Assembly (NCBI GenBank): GCA_029940175.1
Contig: JAOZRM010000206.1
Span: forward strand, 1 to 5,204
Direction of reading: 5' to 3'
Source: Candidatus Sabulitectum sp.
GTDB lineage: Bacteria > Fermentibacterota > Fermentibacteria > Fermentibacterales > JCC-6
Length of the DNA stretch: 5,204 nt
Shown in pieces: positions 1 through 5,204 of this stretch. The notes beneath the pieces were generated by a model, which did no database searches, was not told the DNA's origin, and saw only the letters and a program-made list of their open reading frames with translations. Position 1 is the stretch's first letter; each line of letters opens with the position of its first letter. A program made the position numbers and the translations under genes.

Positions 1-128
1 CATCAAGGATCCTTCAGTGCGACCCGAAAACAGTTAGAAAGTATCTTACTCTCAATAAAGAGACTCTTTTTTGATCCTTTGTTGCACCATGATCGGAATT
101 TCTTTGGTGTTTATGAACAGAACGTAAT
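1..128. other. Non-coding leader upstream of the cyclase gene
   Basis: No credible gene is seen here. It contains a perfect ten-base palindrome, AAGGATCCTT (5-14), and an AT-rich hairpin at 52-74 (stem interrupted by one T-T mismatch, loop GAC at 62-64, six T bases at 67-72 within the right arm). The hairpin could be the end of an upstream transcript or a leader structure, but it has few GC pairs and no T-run after the stem. I could not pick out a convincing -35/-10 pair, so the promoter of the cyclase gene may be here in a non-consensus form or further upstream. Confidence 0.5.
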
Positions 129-134
129 GGAGAG
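129..134 (+). promoter_or_regulatory. Shine-Dalgarno site of the cyclase gene
   Basis: GGAGAG followed by a six-base spacer before ATG at 141. It supports this start, and an in-frame stop at 114-116 excludes any longer ATG-initiated form. Confidence 0.75.
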
Positions 135-140
135 AAGTTT

Positions 141-3100
141 ATGTACCGCTTGATTCCATCCTTTATCAGTGAGCAGTTTGACAGGAAGCAGTTAAGGGGA
201 GATTTCCAGGCTACTGCAATGTTCATTGACATCGCGGGATTTACTTCCATGACTCAGGAGCTTATGGAGAATGGAAAAGAAGGTGCAGAGGTTCTCGCTG
301 ATGTTATCAACAGAGTCTTCACTCCTGCAATTGGCACGATTTACGAATCCAATGGGTTTGTTTCTTCTTTTGCCGGGGATGCTTTCACAGCGATTTTCCC
401 TCTGGAATCTACTGAAGTTGTTCAAGTTTTGTCTGCAGCCGTTCGGGTTAACAAATTGCTTGAGGAATGCAGCAGCCAGCGCACAAAATTTGGTGAATTT
501 ATGCTTTCTGCCAGAATTGGAATTTCTTGCAGTTCAGTTGTTTGGGGTATCATTCCAGGCAATAAGCAGAGCACTTTCTATTTTGGTGGGCAGGCAGTCA
601 GCATGTGTACTGGAAACAAGCAACAGGCTTCCACAGGAGAGATAGTTTTTGATGAGACTGTTTTTGAAAAGATAAACAATATCGATGAAGTGAATTACAT
701 TAAAAAGAATGGGAGTTTTTCCCTGCTGCAGAGTGCTCCTTACAAAATTTTCCGGAGTATCAGCCACGCTACTGTTCCTGCTTTTCAGGATGAGTTCATT
801 CCATCTCCGGTTACTTCTTTCATGGGTAGAGGCGAATTCAGGGACATTGTTTCCTGTTTCATCTCATTTGATGCAAAGAATGACTTTACAGAGAGTATTG
901 CTCAAATTATTGCACTGGTTCATCGTTTTGGCGGTTACTTCAACAAGATCGACTTCACTCACAGTGGGGGAATGATTCTCGTTTTGTTTGGGGCTCCACT
1001 CAATCCAGGGGATCTGTACAACAGAGCATTGGATTTTGCTCTTGCAGTCAGGGATATGAAAGAGTTGACTGTCCGCATTGGCCTGACCTATGGAACAGCA
1101 TTTGCAGGGTTTGTTGGTAGTAAGTTCCGTGGAGAGTATACAGCGCTGGGATCTGTTGTGAACTTATCGGCTCGTTTCACCCAGGGAAAGAAAAGAGCTG
1201 TAATTTACCTTGATCAATCAATTTACAGGCAGATATTCCTGGAATACGAGATCCAGAAGTTAAAACCCAGAAAATTCAAAGGATTTCACCGTAAGATACC
1301 AGTTTATAGGTTGATAAAAGCAAGGAACACAGGTGATAGCTCGTTCTTTGCCGGAGACTTGTTCGGGCGTCAAGTTGAATTAGAAATGCTCACGAAGCTG
1401 CTGCAATCCGTAGAGAATGGTAAGTTTGGAGGAGTCGTACACATTTACGGCAATCCCGGTATTGGCAAGTCCAGACTGGTCCATGAACTGGTTCAGATTA
1501 ATGATGTTGCACTATTGACAATGCAGACTGATACTATTTTGAGGAAAGCTCTGAACCCGTTTGCATACTTTTTAAAACAGTACTTTAAACAGGCCGAGGA
1601 AAACTCTTCCAGTGGCAGGAGGGATAGATTCAGATCTATCTACAGGGATGTGATCAAAAGGGTCAAAGCATCTTCAAATTCTCAGAGAAATAGAGAGGCT
1701 GCTGTAGAACTGAACAGAATTGAATCAATCATCGGTTCTGTTATTGGTATATTCTGGGACGAATCTGTGTTCAGTACGATTGAACCGAAGGATCGTGCAG
1801 TTGTGACGCAGCAGGCAATCAAGGAGTTATTCCTCTGTCTCAGTCTGATTGAACCAGTTATTCTGTTTGTAGATGATATTCAGTGTATTGATCAGGCATC
1901 CCAGGAGGTTTTTGAAACACTGACCCGTGGAATTGATAATTATCCTCTGATTATCCTGGCCTGCAGTCGATTCAATGATGATGGTTCTCTACCGGAGTTG
2001 AAGATTGATATGGATATTCTTCACCATACAATTACTCTCGAGGAGTTGAGTGGAGACGGTACAAGGTTGCTGGCAATGGAGCGGTTGGGGAGCGGGGTTA
2101 GTGACGAACTAGCCATCTATATACAGAGTAGAGCGGAGGGTAATCCATTTTTTACCGAGCAGTTCTGTCTATATCTTAAAGAAAAAGGCATTATCAGGAT
2201 CTGCCATGGGCAGTATGATCTTGTTGAAGAACCTGCTGTGATTCCTGCAGACATAAACATGATTCTTGTATCACGCATTGACAGGCTTACTCCTGAACTA
2301 AGAGAGATCGTGCAGATTGCCTCAGTTTTTGGACGCGGTTTTGAGCTGCGGATTCTCACTGCAGTGGTAAAACTGCTGCAAGGTGTATCTCCACAACCGG
2401 AGACATTGATAGGTCACCACGAGATTCGAGATCTGGTTGCACAGGTGGAAGATGAGAGGATCTGGCTTGCTCTTAGCACACTTAACTACATTTTCAGCCA
2501 TTCTCTGCTGCGTGATGCGGCTTATGACATGCAGCTTAGGGCCAGATTGCGGGCTTTGCACAGACTTGCCGGTGATGCCATTGCAGGAATCAACCCTGAA
2601 GATGAAACTGTTTTCGCTGACTGTGCTTATCACTATCAGCAGGCAGAGGCATGGAGCAAGGCAATGGAATTCTGTGAGAAGGCGGGAGATTATTCCTACA
2701 AGTCTGTAAAGTATGATGAAACTCTGGTTTTCAGGCAGAAAGCTCTTTCAATATGCAGAGAGATCAAAGGAGATAAACATCCTGATACAGCGAATTTTTG
2801 TAATGAGACCGGAAGAGTATTGTTAGATATGGGCAACTATGATTCGGCTCTGGAATACTATGAGGAAGCTCTTTCCGTGAGAACAGAGGTTCTGGGAAGA
2901 AAACATCAGGATACTGCAAAATCGTGCAATTGTGTTGGCAGTATTCACTGGTACAAGGGTCAGTATGAAATGGCTTTGAACTGTTACAGTGAAGCACTGG
3001 CAATCAGGCAGGAACTGCTGGGTGAAAATCATTCAGATACAGCGGAATCATATAATGATATTGGAAGTGTGCATTCGAAACTTGGTGAATATACCTCAGC

Positions 3101-4025
3101 CCTTCTTTTCTTTGAAAAGGCTCTTTTGATCAGAAGAGAACTGCTTGGTGAGGAACATCTGGATACAGCTGAGTCGTACAACAGTATTGGGATGGCATAT
3201 CGTAGTAAGGGTGAATATGACAATGCTTTAGCATTTTATGAAAGAGCTTTGTTCATTAGAAAAGAGCTACTGGGTGAGAATCATCCTCTTACTGCCATGT
3301 CTTACCATAACATCGGATATGTTTATTCCGAGAGGGGTGATGTTGATATTGCCCTGGAATACCTTGAGAAAGCTCTCGCAATATGTCAGGTTACAATTGG
3401 AGAAAAGCATCCTCATACCGCAAACACCTACGACACAATTGGAGGTGTTTATTGGGAAAAACATCTGTATGACGAAGCGCTGACCAACCAGAATTACGCT
3501 CTTTCCATAAGAAGGGAGCTTTTGGGAGAGACTCACCCTGATACAGCAAGGTCTTACCATAACATTGGCACATCTCACGTTAGAATGGGCAACTACCATA
3601 AGGCTCTGACATTTATAGAAAAGGCATTTACTGTCTGGAGGAATCTGCTGGGGAAGAAGCATCCTGATGTTGTAACTTCATACAATAATATTGGAGTGAT
3701 CTATCAGCGAATGGGAGATGATGTTACTGCAATGCAGTATTTTGAAGAGGCTCTTTCCACAAGGAGAGAAATCCTTGGAGTGAAACATCCTATGGTTGCA
3801 ATGTCTCTTGGTAATGTGGCATCTGTTCATTTGTCACGGGAAAATTACTCTGATGCTGAGTTACTGCTGAATGAATCTCTCAATTCTCTCATTGATACCT
3901 GTGGTGAAAAGCACCCGTATACAATAAATATCCTGAAGCAGATGGCTGAACTCCACGAAAAGACTGGAAATGCAGAAAAGGCCCAAATAATCCATGAGAA
4001 ACTGAAAACCATCAGCAGAGGGTGA
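141..4025 (+). CDS. Soluble adenylyl cyclase-like protein: tandem class III cyclase domains, P-loop ATPase and TPR array
   Basis: This 1294-residue protein probably makes a cyclic nucleotide (likely cAMP from ATP) under control of a large ATPase/TPR sensor. Domains in order: cyclase domain 1 (about 24-205), cyclase domain 2 (about 233-392), P-loop ATPase (about 406-680), helical linker (about 700-830), TPR array (about 838-1290). No signal peptide or membrane-length hydrophobic run is visible, so it should be cytoplasmic. The order matches mammalian soluble adenylyl cyclase and related bacterial proteins. The start is well fixed: an in-frame TGA lies at 114-116, this is the first in-frame ATG after it, and GGAGAG sits six bases upstream. 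The frame is intact to TGA at 4023-4025. The domain assignment is firm; activity is inferred, because some substrate-contact residues are changed (see the cyclase entry). The signal sensed and the effector are unknown, and no cyclic-nucleotide-binding protein is encoded nearby. Confidence 0.93.
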   Translation: MYRLIPSFISEQFDRKQLRGDFQATAMFIDIAGFTSMTQELMENGKEGAEVLADVINRVFTPAIGTIYESNGFVSSFAGDAFTAIFPLESTEVVQVLSAAVRVNKLLEECSSQRTKFGEFMLSARIGISCSSVVWGIIPGNKQSTFYFGGQAVSMCTGNKQQASTGEIVFDETVFEKINNIDEVNYIKKNGSFSLLQSAPYKIFRSISHATVPAFQDEFIPSPVTSFMGRGEFRDIVSCFISFDAKNDFTESIAQIIALVHRFGGYFNKIDFTHSGGMILVLFGAPLNPGDLYNRALDFALAVRDMKELTVRIGLTYGTAFAGFVGSKFRGEYTALGSVVNLSARFTQGKKRAVIYLDQSIYRQIFLEYEIQKLKPRKFKGFHRKIPVYRLIKARNTGDSSFFAGDLFGRQVELEMLTKLLQSVENGKFGGVVHIYGNPGIGKSRLVHELVQINDVALLTMQTDTILRKALNPFAYFLKQYFKQAEENSSSGRRDRFRSIYRDVIKRVKASSNSQRNREAAVELNRIESIIGSVIGIFWDESVFSTIEPKDRAVVTQQAIKELFLCLSLIEPVILFVDDIQCIDQASQEVFETLTRGIDNYPLIILACSRFNDDGSLPELKIDMDILHHTITLEELSGDGTRLLAMERLGSGVSDELAIYIQSRAEGNPFFTEQFCLYLKEKGIIRICHGQYDLVEEPAVIPADINMILVSRIDRLTPELREIVQIASVFGRGFELRILTAVVKLLQGVSPQPETLIGHHEIRDLVAQVEDERIWLALSTLNYIFSHSLLRDAAYDMQLRARLRALHRLAGDAIAGINPEDETVFADCAYHYQQAEAWSKAMEFCEKAGDYSYKSVKYDETLVFRQKALSICREIKGDKHPDTANFCNETGRVLLDMGNYDSALEYYEEALSVRTEVLGRKHQDTAKSCNCVGSIHWYKGQYEMALNCYSEALAIRQELLGENHSDTAESYNDIGSVHSKLGEYTSALLFFEKALLIRRELLGEEHLDTAESYNSIGMAYRSKGEYDNALAFYERALFIRKELLGENHPLTAMSYHNIGYVYSERGDVDIALEYLEKALAICQVTIGEKHPHTANTYDTIGGVYWEKHLYDEALTNQNYALSIRRELLGETHPDTARSYHNIGTSHVRMGNYHKALTFIEKAFTVWRNLLGKKHPDVVTSYNNIGVIYQRMGDDVTAMQYFEEALSTRREILGVKHPMVAMSLGNVASVHLSRENYSDAELLLNESLNSLIDTCGEKHPYTINILKQMAELHEKTGNAEKAQIIHEKLKTISRG
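210..1316 (+). other. Paired class III cyclase homology domains forming one composite catalytic site
   Basis: Domain 1 has FIDIAGFT (28-35) with metal Asp30 and FAGDAF (77-82) with metal Asp80. Its VNxxxR-equivalent segment reads VSMCTG (153-158), so the transition-state Asn and Arg are absent. Domain 2 is the mirror image: the metal positions read Ser242 and Gly277, but EYTALGSVVNLSAR (332-345) keeps the base-contacting Thr334 and the Asn341/Arg345 pair. In two-domain cyclases such as mammalian soluble adenylyl cyclase, the first domain supplies the metals and the second the Asn/Arg, giving a single active site at their interface. That division of labour is seen here. The lysine expected just before the Gly of domain 2 (DKG in relatives, from memory) reads Ser275 in THSGG, and the lysine before FAGD in domain 1 reads Ser76. 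Whether the product is cAMP is therefore open. Confidence 0.85.
1356..2285 (+). other. P-loop ATPase (AAA/STAND-like) module with helical linker
   Basis: The module opens with LFGRQVELEML (407-417), the usual lead-in of this ATPase group. It has a clean Walker A, GNPGIGKS (437-444, Lys443), and a Walker B, ILFVDDIQCID (574-584), with tandem Asp578/Asp579. A later AEGNPFF motif (665-671) is typical of these regulatory ATPases. It is followed by a winged-helix-like stretch around SRIDRLTPELREIVQIAS (711-728) and by SHSLLRDAAYDMQLRAR (786-802), which usually precedes the repeat domain. All nucleotide-binding residues I can check are intact, so ATP binding or hydrolysis is likely. By analogy with STAND proteins it may act as a switch between the TPR sensor and the cyclase pair; that coupling is inference. 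A basic, Ser-rich stretch (about 489-520) separates Walker A from Walker B. Confidence 0.85.
2652..4010 (+). repeat. Coding tandem repeat: about ten 42-residue (126-base) TPR units, kinesin-light-chain type
   Basis: The C-terminal third of the cyclase protein is an array of TPRs with the extended 42-residue period seen in kinesin light chain-type repeats, rather than the usual 34. A marker histidine in the H-P-x-T-A motif recurs at residues 880, 922, 964, 1006, 1048, 1090, 1132, 1174, 1216 and 1258, every interval being exactly 42. Each unit carries a helix A around SYNxIG and a helix B around ALxxxEKALxIR, ending in ELLGE. Comparing units 964-1005 and 1006-1047 by eye gives 26 of 42 identities. 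The first and last units are the most diverged. Such arrays form superhelical protein-binding surfaces, so this is the probable signal-input or partner-docking part. The DNA copies are diverged and should not recombine readily. Confidence 0.93.
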
Positions 4026-4085
4026 GGGTTTCTAACGGATCGTTCCACTGTGAACCAGTTGAATTCTTTTGTAGATAATTTTTGA

Positions 4086-4114
4086 TTGACCCGCACGGGT
4101 AAAGAGTATATTTT
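4086..4114 (+). promoter_or_regulatory. Candidate sigma-70-type promoter for the C25 peptidase gene
   Basis: TTGACC (4086-4091, five of six to TTGACA) and TATTTT (4109-4114, four of six to TATAAT) are separated by 17 bases. Transcription would begin near 4121 and give a leader of about 58 bases. The match is by eye only, and such matches occur by chance in AT-rich DNA. Confidence 0.33.
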
Positions 4115-4164
4115 ACCGTATCTGTTCTTATATATGTAATATCAACCCGGCACGCCTGCTGAAC

Positions 4165-4170
4165 GAAGGG
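4165..4170 (+). promoter_or_regulatory. Weak Shine-Dalgarno-like site of the peptidase gene
   Basis: GAAGGG with an eight-base spacer to ATG at 4179. It is a partial match only, but it lies at the right distance, and the ATG is immediately followed by a clear signal peptide, which supports the start. Confidence 0.5.
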
Positions 4171-4178
4171 TATATCCC

Positions 4179-5204
4179 ATGAAGTATGTCCTTGGTCTTT
4201 TTCTGTTTGTTTTCGTTTTCACAGTGAATGGTGAAGTTCTCTATCGAAATCCCTCCCAGCCTGATGCTGTAAGGCTTATCCAGTCTGATGGAAACAGCTC
4301 AGTTGTCGAATTCAACCTGACAGATCTTGAGGTTGTCAATGCGGATCGAACTGAATACGGTCAGGCAAGTGTATTCAGGATTCCTTCCAATGGTGACTTT
4401 CTTGGTATGGTCGGTTCTCCTGATCTCCCTGTGATCAGAAAAATGATCCTGATTCCTGCTCAGGGAGATATTGAGCTGGAAATTCTTCAGGAAGAAACCT
4501 CCTCCATTGGCAACTACCTGGTTGCCCCCTGGCAGGAAAGACCTACCTATTCCGGACCTTCTGTTGAATACAGGATCAGAAACGATATTTACCAGACTTC
4601 CGAACTCTTTCCAGGTGCTTCTGTAGAGATCGAGCAGATCAGTATTTTGCGTGATATCAGAGTTGCATGGGTAAGATTCAATCCTGTAAGAATTAATCCT
4701 GTAACCGGTGAAGTGCTTATCACTACCAGTGTAACTGTGAGTATTGACGGGAATGGTCTTCCCGGAGAGAATGAACTTAATAGAATTCCAACAGGATACA
4801 CACGAAGCTTCCTTCCTCTTTACGAGCAGGTTCTGGGTTTCCAGAACGATCTTGATGCAGTCACAGGAAGCTATGTGTTTATTGGATCCACAGAGTCCAT
4901 CGGACTTGCACAGGATCTGATCAACTGGAAGAAGCAGAAGGGTTTTGATGTTCAGATCGGTGATCTGTCAACAATAGGAAGTTCCGTTTCAGCAATTGAC
5001 AGCTGGCTTGAGGATGCTTTCAACACCTGGCCCAACCCGCCAGAGTATGTATTGCTCATCGGTGATAGTAATGTTGTTCCTGCACCGCAGTACTCCGGAA
5101 GCGAAACACATGCAGCAGACAACCAGTATGCCGTGGTGGGAAGCGGTCCTCTGCCATCCATGCATATCGGAAGAATCAGTGGTAACGATACCGATGATCT
5201 GGCG
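4179..5204 (+). CDS. Secreted gingipain-like cysteine peptidase (family C25), N-terminal part, truncated by the window end
   Basis: Only the first 342 residues are present; the frame is open to the last base. Residues 1-18 are a typical Sec signal peptide: Met-Lys, a hydrophobic core (3-16) and a plausible cleavage after Val-Asn-Gly18. About 25-200 resembles the C25 propeptide, with GSPDLPVIRKMILIP (79-93) and WVRFNPVRINPVTGEV (164-179). From about 231 the peptidase domain begins: YVFIGS (232-237), INWKKQKGFDVQI (248-260), PPEYVLLIGDSNVVPAP (287-303), DNQYAVVGSG (314-323) and LPSMHIGRIS (325-334), which follow the gingipain core pattern. The catalytic His and Cys of this family lie further downstream and cannot be checked, nor can a C-terminal sorting domain that would indicate type IX secretion. 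It should act outside the cytoplasm as a zymogen-type protease. No functional link to the upstream cyclase is visible. Confidence 0.85.
   Translation, partial: MKYVLGLFLFVFVFTVNGEVLYRNPSQPDAVRLIQSDGNSSVVEFNLTDLEVVNADRTEYGQASVFRIPSNGDFLGMVGSPDLPVIRKMILIPAQGDIELEILQEETSSIGNYLVAPWQERPTYSGPSVEYRIRNDIYQTSELFPGASVEIEQISILRDIRVAWVRFNPVRINPVTGEVLITTSVTVSIDGNGLPGENELNRIPTGYTRSFLPLYEQVLGFQNDLDAVTGSYVFIGSTESIGLAQDLINWKKQKGFDVQIGDLSTIGSSVSAIDSWLEDAFNTWPNPPEYVLLIGDSNVVPAPQYSGSETHAADNQYAVVGSGPLPSMHIGRISGNDTDDLA

Larger units (their letters stand above)
4026..4178. other. Intergenic region between the cyclase and peptidase genes
   Basis: A 153-base gap with no credible ORF or RNA gene. No GC-rich stem followed by a T-tract was found, so there is no clear intrinsic terminator for the cyclase gene. 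The only T-run (4079-4083) is not preceded by a good stem. Two short overlapping inverted repeats lie at 4089-4100 (ACCC/GGGT) and 4098-4117 (GGTAAA/TTTACC); they share bases and so could not form together. The region also carries a candidate promoter for the downstream gene. Confidence 0.6.

Noticed and set aside
5..14. Perfect palindrome AAGGATCCTT, partly repeated at 73-79 (GATCCTT), as a possible operator pair
   Set aside because: Only seven bases are shared, there is no regular spacing, and it lies at the window edge; chance is a sufficient explanation.
52..74. AT-rich hairpin with an internal T-run, resembling an intrinsic terminator upstream of the cyclase gene
   Set aside because: The stem has few GC pairs and a T-T mismatch, the T-run lies inside the right arm rather than after it, and no upstream gene is visible to be terminated.
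71..115. TTGATC or TTGCAC (71-87) as a -35 element for the cyclase gene
   Set aside because: No acceptable -10 hexamer falls 16-18 bases downstream of either.
271..975. Sense-strand frames of 88-124 codons inside the cyclase domains (271-645 and 709-975)
   Set aside because: They lie wholly within conserved cyclase coding sequence in another frame and resemble no known protein.
2117..3662. Several antisense open frames of 60-131 codons opposite the ATPase and TPR coding region
   Set aside because: They overlap a strongly supported gene, follow its 126-base repeat periodicity, and show no recognisable domain; they are shadows of the sense frame.
4034..4059. Short dyads AACG/CGTT and ACTG/CAGT after the cyclase stop codon as a terminator
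   Set aside because: Each stem is four pairs and neither is followed by a T-tract.

Overview
The window holds two genes on the + strand: one complete, very large regulatory protein and the 5' part of a secreted peptidase. No RNA gene, mobile element, CRISPR array or phage sequence was seen. Base composition looks moderate (roughly 40-45% GC by eye, not computed), with no obvious compositional break between the genes.

Region by region: positions 1-140 are a non-coding leader with a short palindrome and an AT-rich hairpin. Positions 141-4025 encode a 1294-residue soluble protein with two class III nucleotide cyclase homology domains, a P-loop (AAA/STAND-like) ATPase module, a helical linker and about ten C-terminal TPR repeats. 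The order cyclase-cyclase-ATPase-TPR is that of mammalian soluble adenylyl cyclase (ADCY10) and its bacterial relatives. The catalytic residues are divided between the two cyclase domains: the first keeps both metal aspartates, and the second keeps the Asn/Arg transition-state pair. They therefore look like the two halves of one active site. Two lysines expected at nucleotide- or bicarbonate-proximal positions read as serine in both domains. Positions 4026-4178 are intergenic, with a candidate promoter. From 4179 to the window end runs the first 342 residues of a secreted gingipain-like (family C25) cysteine peptidase; its catalytic dyad and C-terminus lie beyond the edge.

The exported C25 peptidase suggests a Gram-negative bacterium, possibly of the FCB group or an uncultured candidate phylum that carries C25 peptidases. 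Long cyclase/ATPase/TPR proteins also occur in spirochaetes, so the assignment is weak. Nothing in the sequence ties the two genes together functionally: the 153-base gap and the candidate promoter suggest separate transcription. The first gene would make (or once made) a cyclic nucleotide in the cytoplasm in response to a signal read by its ATPase/TPR part. The second product works outside the cytoplasm.
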